This document shows, piece after piece, positions 37,156 to 45,930 of a stretch of 64,000 bases of DNA. Within the stretch, counting starts at the first letter, position 1, and each line of letters begins with the position of its first letter. The notes under the pieces were generated by a model, which saw nothing but the letters and a program-made list of their open reading frames with translations, ran no database searches and was not told the DNA's origin. This DNA comes from Candidatus Obscuribacterales bacterium (GTDB lineage: Bacteria; Cyanobacteriota; Vampirovibrionia; Obscuribacterales; Obscuribacteraceae). The DNA is taken from assembly GCA_019752635.1 (NCBI GenBank), contig JAIELX010000076.1:33164-97163 (forward strand), written 5' to 3'. The translations under genes were made by a program, and so were the position numbers.

Positions 37156-38190
37156 TTATCGCACACGTCGCATACTTTGAATGGCGAAGCAAATGGCCGC
37201 GGTAATGCAAGGCACTGCCACGAAGCCTATGAAATGGCTAACTGTCGCCATTGCCAGCGCAAGGTCGGCGTCTATCAGCGTCAGCTTTTGCAGTGCTTGA
37301 CTCGTCAACAAGTGGTAGCTGCCCACACTGCCCGGTGTCGGAACCAGGACACCAACCGAACCTATGGTAAAGGCGATCAGCGACTTGGGTATGTCCAGTT
37401 TGTCTTGCAAATGGAAAGCGCAGCCGATGAGATAGAGGCTCGCCCAGTAGAGGCCCCAGATGCTGATGCTCAAAACCGCTATGGATGGGAGGTTGACGAC
37501 ATTAGTCAATGAGCGCGTTCCTAAATCGAACTGTTCGCTAAGCTGTGTAATTTTGGTCATGATATGCTCGGGAATTTTGGCTTTAATTGCTTGTATTCCC
37601 GTTAAGGCCCGAATGATTTTGCCCACGAAAGGCAGCGCAACCAGTCCGGCTACAGTTGCTGCGCACAAGGTCAACCCGGCCGGCACTAGAAACGGCATGT
37701 TCAGTTCCTGGAGCGGCGGCAGCGTCAGTGTTACGCCCAAAAACATCACCAGCATGGCAATGTCTAGCAAGCGGTCGATGAACATGGTCGGAAGAACGCC
37801 TGCCCACGGGATGCTTTCGGTCTTGCTGATTGCGACCAGTCGCGCCACTTCTCCGCCGCGAGGAATGACAAGATTGACTGCATACCCGTACATAATCGCG
37901 CAAAATGAATTCCACAAGCTAATCCTTTTATCCGACAGCGGTGCCAAAAGTATGTTCCAGCGAACGGCGCGCAACAGATGACTCAGCAGCGAGGATGCGA
38001 AAATAGCCGCTACAAATGCCGGGTCCAATCTTTGAGTATGGTACAGCAGTTTGTTGAAATCACTATCTTTGAACGCGAAGTAGAGAAATACTCCAGCGAT
38101 AGCCAAACTGATCAACTGTTTGATTATCTGCTTGCTGGCTGGTGGTTTCTCTGCTGGATTGGTCAGAGTCTTTTCCATCACTTTCTCCAT
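37156..38190 (-). CDS. UPF0104/LPG-synthase-type membrane flippase-like protein
   Basis: The 344-residue protein has eight or so membrane helices and the family motif block VIPRGGEVARLVAISKTESIPW followed by FIDRLLDIAMLVMFLGV. It corresponds to the membrane half of lysylphosphatidylglycerol synthase (MprF) or the YbhN group, without the catalytic half. Such proteins flip or help flip lipid-linked intermediates. ATG 38190 is preferred because AAGAGG lies 7 bases upstream. It shares direction and closeness with the two-component pair (34-base gap). Confidence 0.85.
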   Translation of the reverse strand: MEKVMEKTLTNPAEKPPASKQIIKQLISLAIAGVFLYFAFKDSDFNKLLYHTQRLDPAFVAAIFASSLLSHLLRAVRWNILLAPLSDKRISLWNSFCAIMYGYAVNLVIPRGGEVARLVAISKTESIPWAGVLPTMFIDRLLDIAMLVMFLGVTLTLPPLQELNMPFLVPAGLTLCAATVAGLVALPFVGKIIRALTGIQAIKAKIPEHIMTKITQLSEQFDLGTRSLTNVVNLPSIAVLSISIWGLYWASLYLIGCAFHLQDKLDIPKSLIAFTIGSVGVLVPTPGSVGSYHLLTSQALQKLTLIDADLALAMATVSHFIGFVAVPCITAAICFAIQSMRRVR

Positions 38191-38219
38191 TTTTCGACCT
38201 CTTAATTAGATGGCACTGT

Positions 38220-40289
38220 TTACTGCTGGTTATCCGCAGCGGAAATGAAAATTCGTCGGCGACCGGCTCGTTTTGCATCGTAAAGTCTTTCATCGGCAAT
38301 TCTGAGAAGCTCATAGAGATTCTTTCCGTCTTCGGGAAAGCTGGCTATGCCTCCGGAAAAACAGACGCTGAAGGTGCGCTCGTCGTCGGCCTCAAAGACC
38401 ATGCCGGAGAACTCTTCCTGAATGCGGCTGATTGCAGCGCGCATTGTGGACTTGTTCTCTCTTCGGAATGCAACTATGAATTCTTCTCCGCCCCATCTGC
38501 CGCGCAGATCATCGACGCGGAACCGCCGCAGAAGCAGTTGTCCAAAGCCGGCGAGCACTTTATCTCCTGCCATGTGACCGTAGGTATCATTAACTTTCTT
38601 GAAGTGGTCGACGTCGATCAAACATATCGAACATTCACTCTCGGTGCGTTCCGCATCGGCAAGCATGCTGTTGAATTGCTCTACGAAAGCGCGCCGCAGA
38701 AGAAGCCCGGTGATAGTGTCTTTGTCCGACCGTTCTTTCAAAAGGCGCGACTTTTCCAATCGCACCCGCACTCGTGCCAGCAATTCTTCTGTCACAACGG
38801 GCTTGGGCAGGTAGTCGTCGCCACCGGATGTGAATGCTTTTACGCGCGCTTCTACACTTACTTCCGCTGTTATGAATACTATCGGCAAATCGCGCCAGCG
38901 TGGCATTCCACGCAACATTCTGCATGTCTGAAAGCCGTCCATCCCTGGCATCATTACATCCAGCAGCAGGACATCCGGCGGGAAGTCTTGAAGTTCTTCC
39001 AAAATTGTAAGAGGATCGTTTACCGTCTTTACCAGCAAGTTGTCGTTGCGCAAATCAAAAGCGATTTTATCGGTAAAGTCCGGATCGTCGTCTACCACCA
39101 TCACTTTGGGGCGACCGCCCTGGCGAATCGCGATCAGGTGTCGCACCGCTGCATCAAGCGAATTGACGTCGAGTGACTTATCGAGGTGCAGTGATGCGCC
39201 GATGTGCGCTGCTTCGACCGAGGGACGAATGGTGGCATCGGAAGACAAGAACGCGAGCGGAAGGGTCTCGTAGCCTGGCATGCTGCGAAGATCCATACTC
39301 AGTTTGAAACTTTGTTCGCAAGTCTCAGGCTTCACGTTGATTATAGCTGCGTCGAGTTGATGCATCAATGCGCAATTTAGTGCCTGCCAACCTTCGCTGG
39401 CTTTGCGCACGGCAACGTTTATCTGCCGACCAAGTTGTTCAACTACATCTAGAAAGCGCGTGTCTTCGTCGACTACAAGTACTTGCGCAAAAACAGGTCC
39501 GTAGGCAGTGAATTCGGAGGTCTGCTCTTCGGCTGGCTGGGCGGCTTCCAATGCGATTCTTTCCGCTTCAATTACGCCCTTGGCAAGTTCTAAATTTATG
39601 CTTTCCCATTGCTTGTCCGTTTCGCCGCCTTGGGGGTTTTTCAACATCGCCAGTACAGTCTGTTCGATGTGTCTCATACTCGATGAAAAGACTTCATAAC
39701 CGTAAGAGCCTGCTGTGCCGACTAACTTGTGGGACTGTTGGCGCACCGTCTCTAGTGGCGCCGTTTCGAACGGCTGACTGATGGACGCCTTTATGTCGCG
39801 ACTCAGTGCCTCGACCTTTGCAGGCAGAGCGCAGGCGTACTTGGTTTTAACGGCAAGAAACAGGTTCTGGAATTCTCTGAGTTTCTCGGCCGTTGCGGTT
39901 TCCGATTTTGTTGCACCACTTTCGGGTAAAGGCGTCGATACGGGAGTCGCTGAAGCTCCGTCCGCCCCGGGAGCGCGGGCATCCTGCCGGCTCATAGAAC
40001 TTTCCTGCAGCGCTGTTGATTGATTCTCTGCCTGTGCTGCGCCTACGGCCTGCGTTGGAACTGATTTCTCCGGGGATCTTCTCCGCTCTTCGAACTTCTC
40101 AATTACCAATTTGCCCTTCTCGGAATTGGTATCTAAAAATAGCGCATCGGGATTTTCGCGATTTATCGTGTCGGAAAGGTCGTCGGACTTGCGCAGTTGA
40201 ACAATTTTGTAACCGCTGTCGGACAAGACCTTCCGCACGTTTTCGCAGAGGTCCTGATCTTCATGAATGAGGAGGATTTTCTTTTGCAT
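38220..40289 (-). CDS. Hybrid HPt / receiver / receiver / GGDEF diguanylate cyclase
   Basis: The 689-residue protein has five modules. A receiver-like head (1-65) is degenerate. An HPt domain carries H187 in QQSHKLVGTAGSYG. A second receiver (about 268-385) has Asn in place of the acceptor Asp (AIINVKP), so it is probably not phosphorylatable. A third, complete receiver (about 392-510) has VVDDD, D444 (LLLDVMMPGMDG) and LPKPV. The GGDEF domain has GGEEF at 600-604 and an RxxD inhibitory site five residues before it (RVDD), so it should make cyclic-di-GMP under product control. Between the head and HPt, a low-complexity linker (DARAPGADG) encodes a genomic repeat core at 39970. Confidence 0.9.
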   Translation of the reverse strand: MQKKILLIHEDQDLCENVRKVLSDSGYKIVQLRKSDDLSDTINRENPDALFLDTNSEKGKLVIEKFEERRRSPEKSVPTQAVGAAQAENQSTALQESSMSRQDARAPGADGASATPVSTPLPESGATKSETATAEKLREFQNLFLAVKTKYACALPAKVEALSRDIKASISQPFETAPLETVRQQSHKLVGTAGSYGYEVFSSSMRHIEQTVLAMLKNPQGGETDKQWESINLELAKGVIEAERIALEAAQPAEEQTSEFTAYGPVFAQVLVVDEDTRFLDVVEQLGRQINVAVRKASEGWQALNCALMHQLDAAIINVKPETCEQSFKLSMDLRSMPGYETLPLAFLSSDATIRPSVEAAHIGASLHLDKSLDVNSLDAAVRHLIAIRQGGRPKVMVVDDDPDFTDKIAFDLRNDNLLVKTVNDPLTILEELQDFPPDVLLLDVMMPGMDGFQTCRMLRGMPRWRDLPIVFITAEVSVEARVKAFTSGGDDYLPKPVVTEELLARVRVRLEKSRLLKERSDKDTITGLLLRRAFVEQFNSMLADAERTESECSICLIDVDHFKKVNDTYGHMAGDKVLAGFGQLLLRRFRVDDLRGRWGGEEFIVAFRRENKSTMRAAISRIQEEFSGMVFEADDERTFSVCFSGGIASFPEDGKNLYELLRIADERLYDAKRAGRRRIFISAADNQQ
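39970..39985 (+). repeat. Dispersed GC-rich repeat, copy 2, inside a coding linker
   Basis: The copy reads GGAGCGCGGGCATCCT, two bases from the core at 34366 and 43269. It lies inside the diguanylate cyclase gene and is read there as part of DARAPG. The repeat has been tolerated in a disordered linker. Confidence 0.55.
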
Positions 40290-40299
40290 TCGCTGACGC

Positions 40300-41508
40300 C
40301 TAGAAGGCTCCTTGCTGGCGATTGCCGTGTGTTGGCGCAGGAATCTGCACGGGTTGCTCGATTTGCATTTGCATTTGCGTCCCTGCGTGAATTAGCACTC
40401 CTTTGGGGTGACGTTGCAGCGCGCCATACATCGCACCGGATGCGGAGCCCATCGCCATTCCGTAGTAAGCGCCGGAACCAACACCGTAGTGTCCCTGCGA
40501 AATGCCACCAAGTCCGGCACCAAATGCGGAGCCCATTCCGTTACCGAGCGTGGTGCGCAGTCCGAAGTTTAGCAATTTGGCGCCAAACCCCTCCGGTTTG
40601 TTTGCCTCGTTCCCCTTAGGTTTATAGTTTTCGATGTCACCAACCAGGTGGGCTTGCAACGGAATCAAAAGTCCATTCGGAAGCCGAAACTGATCGAACA
40701 GGATTGTCATCGATCCCGAGCGTTCCGCTTTTCGATCGGCTTTTCTATTATCGTTGCGCTGTCCGAAGTCCGGCGGCACTACTTCACCTGTCACTACTGT
40801 TCCGCCGGGCAGATAATTCGGACCGCCAAGTGTTATGTTCTGAGTAATGTGAGCTTGTATGTAATCGCCTTTCTTTGCCGTCTCCGGTGCTATCGTCGTG
40901 TCCAGCGAAATCGGCAAGGTGATACCGGATGGCAGTGTTCCTGAGCGCTGCTGAGGATAAAGCCAGCCTGGTTGCGGGCGACCGAAATTTTGTTGGTAGC
41001 TGTTGTAGCCGGACGATTCAGCACTCCCTTGCTGTGCAGACTGAAACGGCGAGGAGAAGGGCGCCGGACCGGAAGCGCTTCCGTAAGATCGCGCGCCCGA
41101 ATATTCCGGCCTTCCTTCTTCCACATTGTCGGCGCGGCCCGGAAAGGCTCCGGGCTGTTGGTTTGATTCGCCACTGCTGCCGGTGGGATAGCCATCTGGC
41201 ATTGGACTTGAGGTGCCGGCATTGCTCGGATATCCATCAGGACCGGCAACTGGTTCGATTGGTGTTGCGTATCCCGGCTCTGACGAGTTTAACCCGCCTG
41301 CGTTCTGAGGATAACCTTCCGGCAACGGATTGGCATTTTCGCCATTTTGTGGATAGCCTTGCGGCGAAGCACTTTCAGGACTGGAAAACCATTGACGCTG
41401 ATTGTTTTGCGCAACCTGCTCTTGCGCTGTTACAGCTGTTGGTGTCGAACACAAAATGGAAAGAAGTGCTAAGCCTCGCGCTGCACGATGATTCCAAGAG
41501 ATGCGCAT
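40300..41508 (-). CDS. Secreted repeat protein with glycine-zipper tail
   Basis: ATG 41508 gives 402 residues starting MRISWNHRAARGLALLSILC, a signal peptide ending near TAVTAQ. A low-complexity section (about 30-185) has a repeated Y-P-x-x-x-G pattern (GYPQNGENANPLPEGYPQN). A beta-rich domain follows (ITLPISLDTTIAPETAKKGD, IFDQFRLPNGLLIPL-like) with a VirB10/TrbI flavour (GDYIQAHITQNITLGG). The C-terminus is a glycine zipper (GAGLGGISQGHYGVGSGAYY) that could cross the outer membrane. An upstream TTG at 41559 is possible but less likely. It follows the diguanylate cyclase gene by transcription direction. Confidence 0.75.
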   Translation of the reverse strand: MRISWNHRAARGLALLSILCSTPTAVTAQEQVAQNNQRQWFSSPESASPQGYPQNGENANPLPEGYPQNAGGLNSSEPGYATPIEPVAGPDGYPSNAGTSSPMPDGYPTGSSGESNQQPGAFPGRADNVEEGRPEYSGARSYGSASGPAPFSSPFQSAQQGSAESSGYNSYQQNFGRPQPGWLYPQQRSGTLPSGITLPISLDTTIAPETAKKGDYIQAHITQNITLGGPNYLPGGTVVTGEVVPPDFGQRNDNRKADRKAERSGSMTILFDQFRLPNGLLIPLQAHLVGDIENYKPKGNEANKPEGFGAKLLNFGLRTTLGNGMGSAFGAGLGGISQGHYGVGSGAYYGMAMGSASGAMYGALQRHPKGVLIHAGTQMQMQIEQPVQIPAPTHGNRQQGAF

Positions 41509-41616
41509 CAGTGGTGTCGTCCCGGTCGCCCAATTCGTCTGCTCCGGGCAGTTTATCAAGTTTTTTCGACGCGCATAACGCTGTTCGATTCACAAAGCCC
41601 TATAGCCTTGGCCTAA

Positions 41617-42030
41617 CTAAGCCGAGCGCGCCAGCGCGTTCTCTTTGACTGAAGGACATGCGCTGACGAGTGCCTTAATTTCCGAGACCAGGTTCAGCGG
41701 ATCGAAGGGCTTGGTGATGACCCCTGAAGCGTCTAGCTTACGGTACTCTTCGATTTCCGATTGCTGCACGCGCGCCGTCATGAATATAACGGGAATGTGG
41801 CGAGTCGCTTCGTGTGAACGAAACTCGGCAAGCAGCGATGGTCCGTCCGTATCCGGCAATCTGAAGTCCAGCAGAATCAAGTCCGGCTGTTCCGTGCGGG
41901 CAGCAGCGATTGCTTCGGCTCCGTTGGTTGCGATAACGACCTGCCAATTCCCGATACGTTCCAGACAAAACTGCGCGATTCGTCGGATTGCTGGATCATC
42001 GTCTACAAGTAATACTCTCCGAATGTCCAT
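41617..42030 (-). CDS. CheY-like single-domain response regulator
   Basis: ATG 42030 follows GGAGGAGAG and gives 137 residues that are all receiver domain: D10-D11-D12, phospho-acceptor D55 (LILLDFRLPD), T85 in FMTAR and K107 in ITKPF. The open frame continues upstream to 42111 but lacks family character. With no output domain, it should shuttle phosphate to a partner, plausibly the HPt protein encoded next to it. Confidence 0.9.
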   Translation of the reverse strand: MDIRRVLLVDDDPAIRRIAQFCLERIGNWQVVIATNGAEAIAAARTEQPDLILLDFRLPDTDGPSLLAEFRSHEATRHIPVIFMTARVQQSEIEEYRKLDASGVITKPFDPLNLVSEIKALVSACPSVKENALARSA

Positions 42031-42206
42031 AAGCCGTCTCTCCTCCGGCCCCGTTCGGGGCTTCATAACCGCCAATTTCATTATTGAGCGAATGTAGCTT
42101 AATCGCATCACTCTGCACGGTAAAACTGGAAGTTTGTTTCACCCCGCAGGGGAGAAATCATCCCCCGCTGGCGGTATTGCTTGTTGGACAAGGCACAGTT
42201 GAATTG

Positions 42207-42545
42207 TTAGATAGGAGTGTCGCGCAGATAGTCCTGCAGTTCGACCAGGCATCGCTTGATTTCAGCAAGCATGTTGTCTGTTTCCACCCACTGTCCGTCT
42301 TTTGCGTGCCGTTCAAGTTCGCGACTGAACTCAAAAATCTGACTGAGTGTCATGGTGGAAGCCATTCCCTTCAGTTGGTGCGCATCCCGCGTCACCTCAT
42401 CTGTATCCTTAAGAGGAATGTTGCGACCAAGACTGTCGACAAGCTTGCCTGCTTCATCCATTGAAAGGTCGACGAGTTCTCTTATAGATTCTTCGCCGTA
42501 CATCGACTTGAGTGCTTCAATATTGATTTGACTGCTGCTCGTCAC
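42207..42545 (-). CDS. HPt phosphotransfer protein
   Basis: The 112-residue four-helix HPt protein has its phosphorylatable His at H56 in AHQLKGMASTM, the standard motif. It lies beside a CheY-like receiver and close to the HPt-REC-GGDEF hybrid, suggesting a multistep phosphorelay. No histidine kinase of hybrid type is in the window, but the PAS kinase at 34389 may feed it. Confidence 0.88.
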   Translation of the reverse strand: MTSSSQINIEALKSMYGEESIRELVDLSMDEAGKLVDSLGRNIPLKDTDEVTRDAHQLKGMASTMTLSQIFEFSRELERHAKDGQWVETDNMLAEIKRCLVELQDYLRDTPI

Positions 42546-42732
42546 GATGCGTTGACCTCCAGATTGCGTTCAAATTCTAGCGCATTCTGCCGTGCATACA
42601 GAAGTTTGGCGCTACAGCGACTGAGAGTGCCCGGTTCTATACAAATTGACGGCGGCCGCAGTTCTCAAGTGTCACGACTTCAGGACAAGAATGCTAATTC
42701 AAGCTAAGCTAGTGAACGTGCACTGATTCAGG

Positions 42733-43197
42733 ATGAAAGCCATGACCGAGAGCGCTACTAGCCTGGTGATCGAAAACTTTCTTGAGATCCTCAAAACCTT
42801 TCATTGGTGCAAACAAGGGGATGACAACCTGGTCGCGGTCGAAAAGTGTAAGCCGGAAATCATCGTTGCTTTGTCGGACAGAGAAGCTCGTGTGTACCCC
42901 GGTGGCACGCCGATAAAAATCAACAAGTCCTGGTTAAGTACCCTGCAAGAGTACAATGAAGACGGCAATCCTATTCCGATCATGATTGTGTGGAAAAAGG
43001 AACTCATTGAAATCTGGTACCGTCGGCAGAAGAGCCACGATTTTCCGTATGACGTGTGGCAGAACCCTGTGGCAGAAGCCTACGAGCGCGAGTGCGTAAG
43101 GATTCCGGCTAATCTTGGTGGTGCCAAGTACTCGTCCTACCATCAGGATCTGCTGGCAAATTCCAAAGTTTGCCCGCCAGTAATCCGCACCTTCTAA
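42733..43197 (+). CDS. Hypothetical protein, 154 aa
   Basis: The small soluble protein begins MKAMTESATSLVIENFLEIL, then a mixed alpha/beta domain with conserved-looking aromatic and Cys residues (LKTFHWCKQGDDNLVAVEKC, PYDVWQNPVAEAYEREC). ATG 42742 is an alternative start with an upstream AGGAT. It stands alone, divergent from the signalling block. No family recognised. Confidence 0.65.
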   Translation: MKAMTESATSLVIENFLEILKTFHWCKQGDDNLVAVEKCKPEIIVALSDREARVYPGGTPIKINKSWLSTLQEYNEDGNPIPIMIVWKKELIEIWYRRQKSHDFPYDVWQNPVAEAYERECVRIPANLGGAKYSSYHQDLLANSKVCPPVIRTF

Positions 43198-43262
43198 ACG
43201 CGGCATTAAGCACTAAGCCAACTACCATCTAAAGATGCTTCTTTGGACGGCGCGATGCGAAG

Positions 43263-43295
43263 CCCCCGGGAGCGCGGGCGTCCCGCCCGCTCCGG
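43263..43295 (+). repeat. Dispersed GC-rich palindromic repeat, copy 3
   Basis: An intergenic element with core GGAGCGCGGGCGTCCC at 43269-43284, continuing as GCCCGCTCCGG so that its two halves can pair (CGGGCG against CGCCCG type). Read as peptide it gives AGVPPA or DARAPG strings. It separates the two convergent genes ending at 43197 and 43425. Confidence 0.65.
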
Positions 43296-43424
43296 TTAGC
43301 AACAATTGTAGCTGCGGTTCTAGTGCCGTTTGCTTGTTGCCGTTCCGAAGCCGTGGACTTTTGAGCAATAGTTCGCGCGACAGGTTCTTCGTGATCGGCA
43401 GAAGAAGGGATCTCGGCCGGACTA

Positions 43425-45731
43425 TCACTTATTTCTAAACCGTTCCAGCTCTGTTTTGGTAGGATACCGAGTGAACGGTTCAATTCCCATGCTGCGGGCC
43501 CACTCGGTGTACTCTTGCCGCAGTTCTTGCGCCTTTTGGTCCTGCTTCGCTTGACGCTGGGCTACTTCCGGCGCCACAGCGGCAATCTGATCAACTTCTG
43601 CCAGCGTGGCTCCTTTTGTGCCAACCCTGTCGCGGCTGTTGCCCCATTGGTTGTCTACGTCTACTTTGCCTGTGCGAGGGTCATAGTCGTTAATCGTGAC
43701 TACGTGGCCGCCTCCAACATCTGCATCACCGGCACCGCCGGCGCCACCATTGGCTTCCACAACCTGCTCTCTAAGAAATCCGCTGCCGGTGTGTACTTCA
43801 AGTATGATGGGGAATCGCTGCTCCTTGCGCGCTGCTTCCAACAGTTCTTTGAGTTGGTCGGGATTGCGGAAACCCTTAATCCGCGGATCTGCACAATCCG
43901 CGTTAAAACCGGTCGCGCTATAGATAAGTTTGAGTCCGTTGTAAAATCCATTACTCCCGCCGATCGGCATCTTGCTATAGTGCATCAAGCCCATACCGTC
44001 TGCCGGCTTCCCGCTAAACTGTTCGACTGAGTTGAGAGCATCCACGATGTTGAATCCCGGATCCTGTATCGGCTTTTTCATGACAGGCTGCAAGTTCTCA
44101 TCCAGAATCAGATTTCCCTTTGCGTCCTTTTCCTCTGTTGCCTGGAGTACCGGCTTGCCATTCTCTATGCCATAAACCTTCGCCGGCGGAGTTTGCGAAT
44201 AGTCCATGAGATAGTCGCCGGCGTCGCCCTGGACTCCGCCAGCATTAGTGTAGCGAAGGTCTGTGCCGTTGGCTTTGTTGAACGTATCCCACTTTTGTTG
44301 AATAGCGGCAAGCTGAAACAACTGACTGGCATGTGTGCGAACATTTTCTGCGTCGGGGTAGGCAATTGCATCGGCAGAGGCCGGTTGCAGGCTGGTTGCA
44401 TCAAGTGTGACCGTGCTGCCGCTTTCCGTTTTGGTGCTGCCTGTGAGCGCAAGGTCCGTAATGGTCCTTGCGACCTGCTCAGGTTGCCTGGCGGAGAGAA
44501 CCTTCTCTACTGTCGTAACGTTGCACGTCAGGTAAGGTCCCTGATCTATGGATCTAATGTCTGCTGTTTGATTAATGATTTGCTCCGCTAATCGGATTCG
44601 TTGTTGTTCGGTTACACCAACTCTTGACTCAGTCGTCAGAAGGCGCGCCACTTGGTTGAGGGTTTCCGCTTTTTGCTCGTCTGTGACTTCTCTGCGCTCC
44701 AGAAACTGCTCAAGGTCTTTGCCGAACCGTTCTAAATCGGCTGCAGGTACGCCTCGTGCTCTCAGGTCGTTTACAAGTTTATCGCCTTGTACTTTTACGG
44801 GATTCGGATTCTCGATGTCGTTGAATTTTGAGTCGGTCAGACCGCGCATAAGGTTGTACTCGGCCCGACCGATGCCTTCCAGCCCTGGAAACGGTTGTTT
44901 GAAAAGCTGCTTTAGGAGTGCATCTTGCTTGGAGGTGAAGGGAGATGTGAGAGCTAATTCTCCTTCTTGTCCGGAGGGTGTTCGTGCGTTGAGACTCGGT
45001 ATATTCAGGCGAGGAAGCCCATTCTCCGATGGTTGACCGCCCGGAAACCGACCACGTCTGAGCATATCCAGAAGGCTTCCGCCCTCTGGCATTTTCTTCG
45101 CCTGGTCTTCTTGCTGTTTGAGCCGGTGCAGCTCATCTCCCTCTTGAACCAATTGTTTTGCTATTTCGACATGTTGTGCAATGTCGGGAAATTGTCCGTT
45201 GCGTTCTTTGCGTACTGCTTCAGCTTCGGCAGCTGTGGTAGCTTGGGAAAGCTTTTCTTGAAAGTTGTTCCACTCCTCTCTTCTTTCAATCGGCAGCTCA
45301 GCGATGAGTCTTTCTGCCTTACTCATTTGCAATGCGCCTTCGGTATAGCGACGGTCGCCCTGTTCGTTCAGCGGGAGTTTCTTCTGCAATGCTTCTAGCG
45401 CGTTCTGCGGTAGTACTATTATCAAATCGCCCTGCTGCCCTGTGGTTCGAGGTGTGTCAACCGCTTTGGCTTTAGCGGCGTCTGTTTGATTTGAATCACC
45501 AAATAGTTGCGCTAGCAAGTAAGCGTTGTCAGCAAATCCGTTCTGGACGAGAGTATCTGTGTGTGTGTCAGCGCCTGCTACTTTTATCGCGCTTGTTTCG
45601 GAATCCGGTGAGGGAGCTGCTCTGAATTCGTCGAGAGTGGAACCCTGCTCTTGTTCGGATTCGGCGGAATCCGGACCGCCGTCTCCTTTAGACACGGGTT
45701 TTGCGTTGAATTCATAAAGGTTTTCGCCCAT
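43425..45731 (-). CDS. Large protein with possible papain-like cysteine protease domain
   Basis: The 768-residue protein lacks a signal peptide. Residues 1-250 are charged and low complexity (EQEQGSTLDEF, KKMPEGGSLLDM). From about residue 395 the sequence YLTCNVTTVEKVLSA (C403), with H676 in GGGHVVTINDYDPRTG and D693/N694 in VDVDNQWGNS, gives Cys-His-Asn in the order of C39-like or papain-fold peptidases. The spacing (273 residues) is long for the family. A Gly-rich loop (GGAGGAGDADVGGG) precedes the His. It could instead be a toxin or peptide-processing domain. Activity is unproven. Confidence 0.65.
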   Translation of the reverse strand: MGENLYEFNAKPVSKGDGGPDSAESEQEQGSTLDEFRAAPSPDSETSAIKVAGADTHTDTLVQNGFADNAYLLAQLFGDSNQTDAAKAKAVDTPRTTGQQGDLIIVLPQNALEALQKKLPLNEQGDRRYTEGALQMSKAERLIAELPIERREEWNNFQEKLSQATTAAEAEAVRKERNGQFPDIAQHVEIAKQLVQEGDELHRLKQQEDQAKKMPEGGSLLDMLRRGRFPGGQPSENGLPRLNIPSLNARTPSGQEGELALTSPFTSKQDALLKQLFKQPFPGLEGIGRAEYNLMRGLTDSKFNDIENPNPVKVQGDKLVNDLRARGVPAADLERFGKDLEQFLERREVTDEQKAETLNQVARLLTTESRVGVTEQQRIRLAEQIINQTADIRSIDQGPYLTCNVTTVEKVLSARQPEQVARTITDLALTGSTKTESGSTVTLDATSLQPASADAIAYPDAENVRTHASQLFQLAAIQQKWDTFNKANGTDLRYTNAGGVQGDAGDYLMDYSQTPPAKVYGIENGKPVLQATEEKDAKGNLILDENLQPVMKKPIQDPGFNIVDALNSVEQFSGKPADGMGLMHYSKMPIGGSNGFYNGLKLIYSATGFNADCADPRIKGFRNPDQLKELLEAARKEQRFPIILEVHTGSGFLREQVVEANGGAGGAGDADVGGGHVVTINDYDPRTGKVDVDNQWGNSRDRVGTKGATLAEVDQIAAVAPEVAQRQAKQDQKAQELRQEYTEWARSMGIEPFTRYPTKTELERFRNK

Positions 45732-45930
45732 GGATAGCTATCCCCGCAATGCATTCGCTGCCGGTCTTTTTCGGTGGCACTCTTAAATATGGTGGCTTCA
45801 AAACTTAGTTTCTGAAGATTAGCTCTTAAATGTGTCAGCGAGGGGGCAAGTTTTTGGCGTTTTCCTGGCATGGCAATCAGTGCTAGACTGTGCGGCGTTC
45901 AGCTGATCTGTTTAGCGAGGATGCAATACC

